Positions 46,316 to 58,847 of a stretch of DNA of 64,000 nucleotides are shown one piece after another (position 1 is the first letter of the stretch; each line of letters begins with the position of its first letter). Source of the stretch: Nephrotoma appendiculata (taxonomy: Eukaryota; Arthropoda; Insecta; Diptera; Tipulidae); the NCBI GenBank assembly GCA_947310385.1, contig OX371224.1:135620937-135684936 (forward strand), written 5' to 3'. A model generated the notes under the pieces. The model searched no databases, was not told the DNA's origin, and was given only the letters and a program-made list of their open reading frames with translations. Position numbers and translations under genes: made by a program.

Positions 46316-47188
46316 TTTAAGTTAGATAACAAATTAAATGTAAATACTTATCTTTTGTTTGCATTATTCACAAACACAATTATTCCTCTAATTGAAATTG
46401 ATTACAGCATATACTCGTAGCATATAGTATATTAGATATTAGGTTAATTCATTATTTTTGTATTTAAAATTTACTCACCATTTCCAGTACTGGCATTACA
46501 TATTAAGTATTAGACAGCTGATTTCTTGTTTGTTTATATTTTATTATTTTGAATTTCAATGTCAACCGGTATTATCGATCTTTACAAATCGTAATGCCAT
46601 CTATGTTTGGATTATATAATTAACATTAATTTTCTTTTATAAACTAAATTATAGTAGTGTTGCTTTCGCTAATCCGCTTAGCTTAGCTAAGAAATGTGAA
46701 AGCAACAACTTTTGGCTTTAATTTTTTAATGCGTTTTAATTTTTCTGCGTTGGTTCATTTTCTTAATATTTATTTTTTTTTTTATTTTATTTTATGAAAA
46801 AGAACAAATTAAATTCGGTTTGTTGCTATCAAATAACAAATGCTAAATTATTCTACAAGATAAATTTTTCGAGAAAAATAGCAAAAATAACGCCTTGCGG
46901 TAAACACCATAACCATAAAATGATTTTATTTCCCCTAATCCTAAAATTTTTTTGATGTGTAAACATCTTTACTCGCGCCTACCAAAAATTTTTGTATTAG
47001 AGTAAACTTGTAAATGAAACGAACGGAAATGACGTATGTACCTACTTCGCGTTTGAAAAAAAGCAACAAACTCAATAAAAACAATTTTGTACTATACATG
47101 GCATGCTTGTATGAATATATGTATAAAAGCAGAGCCTCCTAAATATAAGAGCCGTAAAATTCCGCCATTTTTTTCGATGTGCTTTCCA
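46316..47188. other. AT-rich stretch without recognised genes
   Basis: No coding signal. Possibly the 5' flank of family X copy B. Confidence 0.45.
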
Positions 47189-47190
47189 TA

Positions 47191-49195
47191 GAGGGGAAGC
47201 TTTTTTTACTTTTTCATACCAAACAGTGTATTTTAGTACTTTTTTAGAAACTTTTTTGTATATAAAAACATAAATTCTTTGTTTGAATTTTCAACGTGAA
47301 TGGTTAATTCAATATTCAGGAAAAGCATATTTTAATATTGAGTCATATTATGTTGAGTTAACGCAAAAACATTTAAATTAGTCTTTCACATTTTTTTTCA
47401 TTGTAGAAACAAGAATTTGTTTATGTGTATGTACAGAAAATTATAAATTAGTATAAAGTGTTCCATAAAATAGTTCAGCATTATTTTTCCAAAACAAACG
47501 TTCGTTAAAAAAGGCTTTTGGAGTAGCAATGTAATATGGGGATTATTGTGTTTTGGGTTCTATTTCAACATTGTTGATGACAAACTTCGAAAACTGTTTT
47601 TTCGTTACTTGTTAAAAATTTGATTTTTCATCGCAACAAATTCGCAGGCTATATTGTTTCATCCTGTTGTATAAACAAAACAGAGCTTTATAAAATAAAA
47701 CCATTATTTTATTTTTTAGAGCTTTTCGCAATTACTAAACCAATCAAAAGATGTCGCTATGTATAAATTTAGAAAGCAAAAGTGACGAAAATTAAATAAT
47801 ATTTAAAAACTTTCAAGAATCCTAAAACTGCTCGCATTGTTTATCGGGTTCTTTAAAATTCGATCCATGATTAATTAATTTATTAATAATATCTAAAATT
47901 ACATGCATCTCGTATCGTGAGCATTAATCCAGAGAAATATAGACTCATTTGTAAAAATGCTCGAAATATTTTAGGATTCTCGCTGGTAAATTTACTATTT
48001 TCCACGACATTGACACCCGTCAAGAGCACCTTCCGTTAATTTGTGGACATACGGATGCTAAACGCCTTCGGCTAAGGTGTATGACTGAGAGTTCGTGTAC
48101 ATTGTAGAAATCCCCGCCTGGTTCAATAATTATCTTATTTTGTCTTATTAAGTTAACAATATTTTAACACAAGCTCAATTGCTCAGCAAGCCAATTGTTT
48201 CTGAATTGCAGCACAAGAAAGATGCAACACGACCGGATTAGATTGAAATAATAAAAAAAAATAAAAAATAAAAAAAAATTGAAAAAATTGTGACATTTTT
48301 CTACTATTGTTTTACAGCACACAGCAACTATGATGCGAATATTTTGCGACGAAAAGTTTTATTTACGCCAACCGAATAATAAATAAAATTTATATTTGTT
48401 TTGAATTTTATTAATTATGTTAAATTATTGTATTAAAGATTTCGCGCTTAACTTACAATAATAATGATATATTTTCGTAAATAGTTATTTAATTATTTTA
48501 CGCTTTTCTGTAATTTCAAGTAAATTTAATACAGAGACATCTATAAACGGATTTTCAAATTACAGAAAGCTCGGTTTTGCAATCGGATAAAATTGAATTT
48601 TTTTACGTTTTGTTCTGTTTTGTAATAATATTTAATTAAGAAAATCATGACATCGTTGATTAAAATAATTTTCGTAAATAGATTTTGATGTAAAAATTTT
48701 ATTATATGAATAATATTATTGTTTCTACATGGCGATTCATAAAATTTCGTTTCAGCTCACGTTTTCTCTTTAATTTTGTTATAAATGGGGAATGTGTAGA
48801 TTGCTATTAAGTGCATCGTTCATCTCAAAAATTCTGATGTGCATGTGATCAGAATTTACCAAATGAGTTACATTTCTATAAAAAATAATTTTAAATTGGA
48901 TGTAAGAGGAATCCGCGGCAGTACCTTTTATTATCTTACTTTACAAACCTACACAACTAAACGGAAAGCTCATTTTTATAGAAAACTAATAAATTTATTT
49001 TCCGCTTTAGTTTAAATTTACCAAATAAATGCTACATTATGATGGCTGATTTTCAAATATGTGTTCTTTGAATAGTTTATTAAAAATATAAAATTAAAAT
49101 TTAGATGATTTGTATAATTTTTATTCATAAATTCATATTCAAAAATTTTTCAATTACCACGGTTTCTTATAGTAATTAAATAAAAGCTTCCCCTC
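47191..49195. mobile_element. 2.0-kb element with 16-bp terminal inverted repeat and TA duplication
   Basis: Left end 'gaggggaagctttttt' (47191) and right end 'aaaagcttcccctc' (to 49195) are inverted copies, each flanked by TA (47189-47190, 49196-49197), the duplication expected of Tc1/mariner-type elements and some others. The interior is AT-rich with no transposase, so it would be non-autonomous. Confidence 0.6.
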
Positions 49196-49369
49196 TACTG
49201 AAAGCTCTCCTTTTAATATTTCTGCTCTTCAATACATAGATGGCTCTGATAATAGTAGGGAAAGTAAAAAAACTAATTTAAAAAATGAAAAAGAAAGTAT
49301 CGACATTTCCATCGATCAGAAAAACCAAAAAAATTGCGATATGAAATACGAAATACGATTACGAAACTA

Positions 49370-49700
49370 CATAATCTTACGATTAAAAACACACTCAACA
49401 ACTTGTGTATGTTGCTTTATCACAAATAATGAGTTTCTAGGAGCTGTTCATCACGTCGGCTATCAATAATCATGTCTTCTACTAAATAGGGTTATAATGT
49501 CGTCTCGTTTTTAACATTGAACTGCCAGAGTCTCAGGTCACAGTCACGCAGGTATGCTCAATTCATTTGCTTTCCGAGACCTGAATGTGCAATGATGAGC
49601 ATGTTAATATTCCGACGTTTGAATGCTGCGTTTAGTTCAAGATAGATGGTCAGCGAGCTGCCGGAGTAGCAATTCCATCAAAAGATCCATAAAATGAGCA
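49370..49700 (+). pseudogene. Helitron fragment, copy 1 (helicase end + endonuclease start)
   Basis: Contains 'caacttgtgtatgttgcttt' and then sequence parallel to copy 2 ('ttaacattgaactgccagag', 'ttgctttccgaga', 'gaatgctgcgttt'), encoding 'LNCQSLR' and equivalents of 'LLSEIWLCND' with several indels. It ends at about 49700, where copy 2 helicase sequence begins. A direct duplicate of about 50121-50540. Confidence 0.75.
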
Positions 49701-49719
49701 TAATGAACACACATTGTCT

Positions 49720-50965
49720 ACCGTACGAACTTCCATTCGTCATAGGTCGGCCTTAGTTTCTCAAAACCAATATTGACGTAACAGATGGACTGGCGAATGA
49801 AAATATGGGCTGTCTGAAGTACATATATCGATTGCAGCAATCCTGACCGGGACAACGAGAACGATGAAAACGTCAACAGTAAAAAATTTTAAACGCCTCT
49901 GGAGCCGTCAGGCGGCTTAAAGCTGGATGGGCGCAGAAAACGAATATCGACCGATGTTTGGTGCCCATTTCTAGAAAAAGCTCAACTGTTAATCGAAACA
50001 ACAATCGGACAATTAATGTTAAGCGTAATCATTTTCCAGTCGTACCTGCGTGTGCCACCACAATTCATGAATCACAGGGAGGTACCTATAACGAGATAGT
50101 CAGTATATACTCTTATACGATAAAAGACACAGTAAACAACTTGTGTATGTTGCTTTATCACGAGTAACGACGAGTCTCGAAGTACTGTTCATCATGTCGT
50201 CTATCGTGATTAAGTCTTCTACCATGGATGTAAAAATGGGACCTCAATGGGTCTTCTTCAAAATGAGCTATCGTGCCTTACTACAAATCCGCTAAGTGTA
50301 CCTCAGGTTGAAAAGACGAATTTTGTACGAGATAATAATGACGTCTGGTTTTTAACATTGAACTGCCAGAGTCTCAGCTCACATCGCCTCGACCTAACTA
50401 ATACAGTCACGCATAAATGCTCAATCTTCTTGCTTTCCGAGATCTGGCTATGCAATGACGAGCATGTGAATATTACTAATTTTGAATGCTGCGTTTCGTT
50501 CAAGAGAGATGGTCAGTGGACTCCCGGAGTAGCAATATATAAAAATACAAGTAGAACTTATACAGTCACCTCGCATAAGGAAATCATCGTTGGACAAACA
50601 ACTGGTATGAGCGTAACAACACAACCCATTGATGACATATACATGGCTGAACTTCAGCTTCTCAATAGGATTAAGATGCTTTCTGTAGTTGTATTCAACT
50701 CACCGAATAAAACTGTCGAAAACAAAATGAAGACACACATACATTTCGTCCTTGCTCCATATTCTAAAAGATTTTAAAAAATTGGCCAAGGGGCTATCAT
50801 CTTTTGCCGATGATCATGAGCGGGGATTTCAATTCAATATTACTTTTGCTGTTCCTCAAGCTGAACCATTTATAAACTTCCTACGAGATATGGGAAAACT
50901 ATTATGCAGTTTTTCAATGAAAACTAGAAAAATTAGAGTCAAAAGTATATGTTTCGTATTTTAGC
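49720..50965 (+). pseudogene. Helitron fragment, copy 2 (Pif1 helicase C-terminus + apurinic-type endonuclease)
   Basis: Helitrons replicate by rolling circle using a Rep/helicase protein; some animal types carry an endonuclease tail. Visible here: degraded helicase ('GLANENMGCLKYI', 'DGRRKRISTDVWCPF'), then 'FPVVPACATTIHESQGGTYN' (Pif1 C-terminal motif), then endonuclease 'WFLTLNCQSLSSHRLDLTN', 'LLSEIWLCNDEHVNITNFE', 'GVAIYKNTSRTYTVTSH' and, after a frameshift near 50760, 'FAVPQAEPFINFLRDMGKL'. Stops separate the helicase from the endonuclease. Confidence 0.85.
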
Positions 50966-51193
50966 TACCAATCCAATTGCGTCGCTTATACCAAAAGAGT
51001 AATAGACCAATTAAAAGGATAATAAACAAATGAAAAACTCTGGTTAGTAAAATTGCATTCCTTCTTCCTTCAAAGTAAACTGTACACAAACCATGTTTAC
51101 ACATCTCCTTGAGAGTACTAATGGACTCACTCTTTTTTTCTTAACATTCTAAGACAATCGGCTTGAATACAATGCAATTTTTGTTGTAATCTT

Positions 51194-51445
51194 TTGAAAG
51201 CAACACAACTTATAGTAAAATCATGGCGGATACGGTTTATTGGATTGTTAGAATTTTTAGTATTTAAGAATAACCAAAATTTGTGTTATGCTCGTTCACT
51301 TTTACCTTGGCAAGAGATTGTAAGCAACAACATTTTGGACAACACAAATTCAAAATCAAAATCAATAAAAAAGGAAGCTTATAACGTATTGAGAGAGAAA
51401 ATTGTTGAATGTTTGAAAAAATTTGTTTTATTATCATTTAATTAA
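51194..51445 (+). pseudogene. Unrecognised short open frame
   Basis: Encodes 'LLPWQEIVSNNILDN', then 'SIKKEAYNVLREKIVECLKK', a plausible folded segment but not recognised. It lies between Helitron pieces; it may be unrelated transposon debris. Confidence 0.25.
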
Positions 51446-52009
51446 TAATTTGGAGACACATCCGCACACAATGCCTATTCCGAAATTGAAAATAAAAGGC
51501 AACCCAATTTTAAATGATTATTACTTAAGAGACATAAAATTGATGAAGCTGATAACAACTATTAACACATACCTTATATTATATTAAGTTATTCTCGAAA
51601 CACCTCGTTAAATTAAACTGAAATTTAGAAGAAAAAAAAACGTACGATACAACGGTATTTTAAACAATAATAGGTATGGAATTTGTAAAAAACTCAATTT
51701 TTGCTTCGAAATTTAAAATTATAAAATGAAAAAAAATCTACTTGAACAATACTTTAAGGCATAAAACACTGATCACATTAAAAAGATATTTAAAAAGCCA
51801 ACGGGGCAGCCAGTTTATATGACTCGATATATAGTTTTTTCGCTATTTTAATGAAAAAAGTTTATTCAAAACGGCAAAAACTAGAAATGCCAATCACGTC
51901 CATTGTTTCAACAGTTTCTGCCAATGTATTCTGCCAATCATATCAATTACGCATGTCAAATAGTGGAAAACCGACAAAACATGCATAAACGTTTAGTTCT
52001 GCAGTTCGG

Positions 52010-52545
52010 CGAAGTCTATCATAAGTTCATAAGGGCAGTGATATGGCTGTATTTGCTGTTCAAAACTTAATTGATAAAGGCGAAGTAACACGTAATGAAG
52101 TAGTTTGGCGCATTTTCCCATAAACGACAGAGAACCTTCTGTTATACATTTGGCCGTACACCTTGAAAATGGGCAGCCTGTTTATTTTACTGAAGAGACT
52201 GCTCTACAACAAGCATTAACTGCCCCAAAAAGCTAACACAAAACACTAACTGAAATTCTTCATATTGTTGGCGACAACTTTTTCGTCGCGAGCTTCTGTT
52301 CTCAAATTATATAAAGATTCAATGAACGATGACACTCTGCATTGCACTCGGCCAGCTGATCAAGATCCCAATATCGGTTTTTCGACAGAAATATACAACG
52401 GGGTGTTAGTAAAGATTGAGGATATTTGCATCCTTATTTCGAATATGTCACTCATTAATTTCGGTACGCCATTGCCAAACCTAACTAATTTTTTGCTTTT
52501 GTTTAGGACAACAAGAAATCACACAATGATGAAACGTCAACATTG
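52010..52545 (+). pseudogene. Helitron fragments, Rep/helicase central region
   Basis: 'NKGSDMAVFAVQNLIDKGEV' (about 52030-52090), 'PSVIHLAVHLENGQPVYFTE' (about 52135-52195) and, at 52380-52480, 'EIYNGVLVKIEDICILI' with 'FGTPLPN'. These are successive parts of a Helitron Rep-helicase joint region. They lie downstream of the helicase C-terminus of 49720-50965, so the natural order is scrambled or this is another copy. Frameshifts are present. Confidence 0.75.
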
Positions 52546-52689
52546 AAATGTCAAACCAAATGTCAAATGTCACTTAGTTGACGGTTATATGGCGTATCTC
52601 GTGGAGATTGCTATCGCCCTAAATCCGACAATTTTGCTTATTCACTTATCCATTCTATAGTCGTTTACCTTAAGTTCCAGGGTTAATTG

Positions 52690-52860
52690 GATTTTAATCG
52701 CATGCAGACCCAAGTCCCGGTGCAAAATTCGCCAATTTGGCCATCAAACGTGTAATAGTCGACTCGGCAGGGCGGTTGTGGCGAGGATAAAAATCACGTA
52801 ACGCGCGGAACGTTTCTCGAACGGACCACTGGCATACGTTGTTCAACGGATAGATGTTGC
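52690..52860 (-). pseudogene. Mariner-like N-terminal relic
   Basis: The minus strand gives 'WSVRETFRALRDFYPRHNRP' and 'AESTITRLMAKLANFAPGLG' (helix-turn-helix region), then a degraded equivalent of 'LGLHxxKIQLTxEL'. Same relic family as 12840-13330. Truncated after the DNA-binding part. Confidence 0.6.
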
Positions 52861-55534
52861 TTTCAAAACATGGATGCTATAACCTAACAAATTTCTAGCA
52901 TCCCTATTGAAAGATTCTTTATAACACCAGTTTTTAGAGTATGTTTCTTTGCAAATTCTTATATAAAAGATACACTTTTATTTACTTTCTAGCTTGATAC
53001 AATTTGCATTTAATTTATTTTCATGTACATATATACAGACCGTATCATTTCACATACATTGGTATCATACCGGTTATTTACACTCATTTCGAGCTAGAAC
53101 ATATCGCATTTGCACAAAAACACATTCATATTACTGTCAAAATAAATATTAAATTTATTAAAATATATTCCGAAAACCCCATCAAATTTTTTCCATTTTG
53201 TCTTAACAAGCGAGAAAAAAGCTCTTTGTCGGTTTCGTCTCCTCATTATATACTTATATAGATATACATACATGCTCATCATAAAATATGAACATAAAAA
53301 GCTTCATTTTTGTTGTTGTTACTGTTGTCGTTATACTTCAATAAATATTAATATTTTATGATGTCGCTGCCATTCGGCGGGTGTACATCATATTAGGGGG
53401 TACAAGTGTGGAATAAATGCAGCCGTATCGATGGGAAAAATCGGCACGCATACAATAATTTGTAAATATTTTTTTATTTGGATTTATCATAATTGGATCG
53501 AAACGAAAAAAAATTAATAGGAAATGAAACTGGGAGAATATGTACCTACTCGAGAATACATCTTTATCGTATATGCAAATGAAGGATGTGATTAACGTGC
53601 CTGAAATATGTAAAAAAAATGTGCGGAGGATGTAAATTTATAAGAGTAATGCTAATTTATTTATTTATTATCCCCTAATGACTCAGTGTAATAATAAATT
53701 GGTGAATAATTAAAAAGAGGTAAATTTTAAAAATTTATAAATCATTAATTAATTAGTGATATTGATTGATTGAGGGAATTTATCTTTTATGCGAATTTTA
53801 TTTATATTTTTTTTATAGAAAAACAGAGAGAGCTCCCAATGGAGTTTTATATATAATTGTTATGCAAACTTTTATTTTTAAATATTTAACAATTTATCCC
53901 GAAGGAATTAAAACTTAATGTTTTGATTGATTCAAATTATATTTAAGCCAATTAATATTGCCCAGATAAACTGTTTGATGAATACGTATATACGCTAAAT
54001 GCAGCGAATAAAATTTAACGAGAACATGAAAATTGATTGAACTCCATAAACGCTGTTCTATAATCATAAAATATTATTCATTAAATATTTTATTATATAT
54101 GAGTATGTAGGTTTCCGGGTTTAATAATAACAATAATTCCTTTATGAAAATTTTTAGCTCCCGTTCGTTATGCACTTTGTTCTAGCGAACAATGATATTT
54201 TTTATGTCAACCTGGAAGCATTCACAAATTTTATTGAAATGAACTACTTTGTTTATATCCATAGTTTATGGCGTTGGTTAAGGTAAGCAGAACTTTGAGT
54301 TATATTACTAACGATGACCAAAGCACTACAACATAATAAAATTGTTTGTGAAATTCGAAAATCTTGTTTTTTAGATTTACCTTTTCACATCCTGAACAAT
54401 AAGTAGCACAAACACACAAAAAGTTAGCTCGAAAGTTTTTTTGTGGGCTTTTATTTATCATCGTATAATTCAGTTGAGTGTGGTATCATTAAAACGGAAG
54501 TCTATCGTTAATCATGATGTACGATTTATTTTTAATTTTTTTTGTTGTGCGCTAACTCGATATAGATGCCGAGTCGGTGAGACGGATTACAGGTATACAG
54601 GTATAATAAAATGTGTAATAACATAAAATGAAAAACAATTTTCTTTGTGTTTATTTGAAACAGAATTTTATGAGAATCGGGAAAATTTATGGTTTTCAAT
54701 GTAAACATTTTTTTGTATTTTGTGAATGAGAATGAAAAATAATGTAGGTCTCAAATTTTTTTGGCGATTTTTTTATACTGTACAGGATTTTTGTAATTCT
54801 GTCCCAATTTATTATTGTAAATTACATACACGTTTCGTAACAAACTTACTCATTTATACTAGCCATATTTTGCCAAATTAATGGTATTATTTATGTCCAA
54901 CAAGTAACGTAATTTAATCGAATAAACATTGAATTTTGTTCTTTGAGATTAAAAAACTATGTCAATGGCTTATTCTATTGTGCAATAATTTTCTTCCGTA
55001 GCCGTTAAGGTTCTAGGTACGCAGTCAATATGGTAGATTTATCTCGTCGAATGGGAAATATTACATTGATTGGACTCGGCTCGATACATTTTTTAATAGC
55101 TTTGCTTTAATCGGTTGTTCGATTATAAAAATGTGTTACTTGTTAGGGTCTATGATTTTACCCCCGGTTCACTACACCCCTGTCAATACCTTCGGTCATT
55201 ATCCTCCCCCCGCTCTTTCCGCGATATTACCCGGGGTATTGTCCTTCGGTCGTTACCCCGTTACCCCATTACCTCGGTTCATTTTCGCTACTTCATTCCT
55301 CCGATTATTAACCCCTACCCACCCCGCCATTATGAAAATTTTCGATAAATCGTATTTTAGCACAATTCGATCTCTTTCGATTTTTCCAGTCGCATAGAGA
55401 TTTCTTATGGATATTTTATGTTTCATCGAATTAAAATTATTATGAGTTAAATAATTGATCTGAAACAATTTCAATTGGTATAGTAATGCGAACATTCTGG
55501 GAACTTTGAGACCGGGTGATTTTTCCCATGTGCT
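52861..55534. other. AT-rich stretch without recognised genes
   Basis: No supported gene. A C-rich patch at 55150-55320 ('ccccccgctctttccgcg', repeated 'taccccgttaccccatta') is out of character with its surroundings. Confidence 0.5.
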
Positions 55535-57000
55535 ATATCTATATATATAAAAATGGATGTTTGTATATATATATGTTACCGTTTCACTCCAACACCGTTC
55601 AACCGATCGCCATAAAATTTTTACCATGTACAAGTTGCATATCCAGAATCAACCTTACGATATTTTGGAAGGGGCTGGACCCCGGAGCCTGGGGGCTGCG
55701 GTACAAATTTTTCCGAAAATTATAATTTTCTTTAATTTTTCCACGAAAATGAGTTTATGGGGCTGGTTATATGAAATTACTGACATGTTCGAATCCGAGG
55801 GGCCCAGCCCTGGATCAAAAATTAATTACATGTATAGATACAAATATTTGATTATTCCAAAATGACTTCTCAGCCGCTCAACCGATCACCATGAAATTTT
55901 TACCATGTACAAGTTGCATGTTCAGTATCAATCTTACGATATTGTGAAAGAGGGTGGACCCCGGGGTCTAGGGGCTGCGGTACAAATTTTTCCGGAAATT
56001 ATAATTTTCTTTAAATTTTTCCACGAAAATGAATTTATGGGGCTGGTTATATGAAATTACTGACATGTTTGAATCCAAGGGGCCCAGCCCTGGATTAAAA
56101 ATTAATTTTTACATGTATAGATACAAATATTTGATTATTCCAAAATGACTTCTCAGTCGCTCAACCGATCGCCATGAAATGTTTACCATGCAAATGTTGC
56201 ATGTTCAGGACCAATCTTACGATATTTTGAAACGGGCTGGACCCCGGGGCCTGGGGGCTGCGGTACAAATTTTTCCGAAAATTAAAATTTTCTTTAAATT
56301 TTTCTACGAAAATATGTTTATGGGACTGGTTATATGAAATTACTGACATGTTTGAATCCGGGGAGCCCAGCCTAGGATCAAAAAATAATTTTTACATGTA
56401 TAGATACAAATATTTGATTATTCCAAAATGACTTCTCAGTCGCTCAACCGATCGCCATGAAATGTTTACCATGCAAATGTTGCATGTTCAGGACCAATCT
56501 TACGATAGTGTGAAGGGGCTGGACCCCGGAGTCTAGGGGCCATGGTACAAATTTTTTCAAAATTAAATTTTTTTTACGAGAATGAGTTTTGGAAAGAGGT
56601 TATATAAAATAAGAGACATGTTCGAATTCGGGGGGTCCGCCTCTGGATAAAAAATTCACTTTTACAGGTAAAGATACGATTATTTGATTGTTCTGAAATA
56701 ACGCCTTAGCCGCTTTACCGATCGCCATGAAATTTTTACCATGTACATGTTGCATGTTCAGGACCAAGCACACGATATTTTTGAAGGGGCTGGACCCCGC
56801 GGTCTAAGGGCTGTGGTCCAAATTTTTCTCAAATTTAAATTTTTTTAAGATTTTTTGACGGGAATGACTTTAGGAAAGAGGTTATATGAAATTAGTGTCA
56901 TACTCCAATCCGAAAGTCTACCCTGGATCAAGAATTCATTTTTACATGTATAGATACAATTATTTAAATGTTCCGAAATAGCGCCTTAGCTGCAAATTCA
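55535..57000 (+). repeat. Tandem array, five units of about 280 bp
   Basis: The anchor 'caaccgatcgccat' (or close variants) begins at 55600, 55879, 56162, 56445 and about 56715. Each unit contains 'tttttaccatgtac', 'ggctggaccccgg', 'gggggctgcggtacaaattt', 'ggggctggttatatgaaatt' and 'acatgtatagatacaa'. Divergence increases to the right. The array is preceded by 'tatatctatatatataaaaa' and resembles insect transposon terminal arrays. Confidence 0.9.
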
Positions 57001-57897
57001 GACACCAAAAAGGATATCTAGCGTTTGATTGTTATACCCAAATCATACCTCTACTATAATTGATTTAATTGTTCAAATTAATTTTATTAATTTAAATTTA
57101 AGACAATCTTTCATCACTTTAATTGAAGACAAATCTCTGAACACTTATATTATCCATACTAATAATCCATTTTTACTGGTTTGACATGTACTGTTTAGTG
57201 ATATCCAATTTATCATATCCTATCACACGGTAAAAATTCGGACGTCTTTCCTATTTCGGGGGTTAAAAGAATGATAGTGAAACAGTATGCAAAAAAAAGT
57301 TAGATGTCATGTTTAACATTCTTCGAGTATACGATGCGATAATATTCTTTCTTAGTCAAATTCGTAAAATAAAGTTTTATTATTATAGCTTTTCACTACC
57401 GAAAAATATTAATTATAACATATTTATTTAAATTACGTTAACTACATTACTAAAATGTTATCTAGATCAACGTAAACACAAGGTTTAAATTTAACTAAAA
57501 TAGTGGGTTAAATTGACGACCCAGTAAAATCAAGGATGATAAATTTGAGTATGTATAAATATAAAATTTTTATTTTAACGATCAAGGGACGTCATTTTTA
57601 TTGTCATTTTAAAATCATTTGTCTCTCTATGAGTAATTTTCTAGATTCTCTTGGTTTTTTTGTTTTACTTTTTTCAGTTACTAGATTAAATGGGAATATA
57701 ATTTTGTTAGTTGCAGTTGGAATTTTAAAGTAAAAATAGCTAAAGTTGGTGCTAAAATTTATTTATAGTTTAATTATTTAAAAAAATTTCTAGTGCATGT
57801 TTGGTATGTGTTTTTTAATTTTATTTTATTTTTCGATTGTGTATAGTAATAAAAGAATAAAAAAAAATTGGGATGATATTTTGATATATAAAATAAT
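57001..57897. other. AT-rich stretch without recognised genes
   Basis: Nothing identifiable on either strand. Confidence 0.5.
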
Positions 57898-58344
57898 GAG
57901 GTGCTTCACGAAGTTTTAGTTTCTGGAATCAAACTAAGTCGTAATAGATTTTTATGGTTAATTTAAATCTTTATTTCAAACTAAAACACCAAATTTTTTT
58001 GTATTGTTTTATTCTGTTCTCTCGAAAATAAAATTTAAACAAAAATCTCCATCTCAAAAATGTCCTTTAATTTTTTCATTTTCATTTCTATATTTTCATT
58101 TCGGATTCATGAACAAAAGTTGTGCGATATAAAATTTTTGTCCGTGAATCCGAAATGAAAATAAAAAAATGTAAGGACATTTTTGAGATATAGATTTTTG
58201 TTTAAATTTTATTTTCGAGAGAACAGAATAAAACAATACAAAAAAATTTGGTGTTTTAATTTGAAATAAAGGTTTAAATTAACAATAAAAATCTATTACG
58301 ACTTAGTTTAATCCAGCAACTTAAATTTCGTGTAGCATGCCTCA
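57898..58344. mobile_element. Large fold-back element, about 200-bp arms
   Basis: 57898-58111 and 58144-58344 are inverted copies (for example 'aaactaagtcgtaatagatt' vs 'ctattacgacttagttt', and 'tttcggattca' vs 'tgaatccgaaa') around a spacer of about 32 bp. Non-coding, consistent with a fold-back MITE. The RNA would form a hairpin of about 200 bp. Confidence 0.85.
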
Positions 58345-58387
58345 ATGGTTTCAAAGCAGTGATAAAAAAAATTCCAGTTGCAAAATG

Positions 58388-58555
58388 ATCCGTTCTGCTT
58401 CACGCTTCCAACTAAGTCGTAATAGATTTTTTATTGCTAATTTAAAACCTTATTTTATATTTAAACACAAATATTTTTTGTATTATTTTATTCTGCTCTC
58501 TCGACAATAAAATTTAAACTAAAATCTACATACATCTCAAAAATTTTCCTTAAAT
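58388..58555 (+). repeat. Single arm of the fold-back element
   Basis: Repeats the left arm ('actaagtcgtaatagatttt', 'tattttattctgctctctcg', 'ataaaatttaaactaaaatct') with moderate divergence. It ends against the MITE at 58560. Confidence 0.8.
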
Positions 58556-58559
58556 TGAT

Positions 58560-58735
58560 GTCGTATTCATACGATGGATGAAAATCCGGGATTTTTCTAT
58601 CCCATTGTTTTAACCAATCACATCATGTAAATTATACAGTACACACGCCTCTTTTCATACAAAAAAGTTGAAAAAAATTAACAAAAAATCTGAGATAGAA
58701 AAATCCAAGATTTTCATCCGTCGTATGAATACGAC
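58560..58735. mobile_element. 176-bp MITE with 42-bp terminal inverted repeats
   Basis: 58560-58601 ('gtcgtattcatacgatgg' ... 'gatttttctatc') and 58694-58735 are inverted copies with three or four mismatches. The interior is non-coding. The flanks 'ttgat' and 'ttgaa' could be a degenerate TTGA duplication. Confidence 0.85.
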
Positions 58736-58847
58736 TTGAAGCTGATTGGAATACCCACGTTTTTTGGACACGTATCAACTAGTAAGAACTTACAAAATGA
58801 TTTAACAACTTTTAATTAATATTTCTTTAATAGTCTCGTTTTTAGAT

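Noticed and set aside
53004..53282. Overlapping open frames on both strands
   Set aside because: No recognisable protein; likely chance frames.
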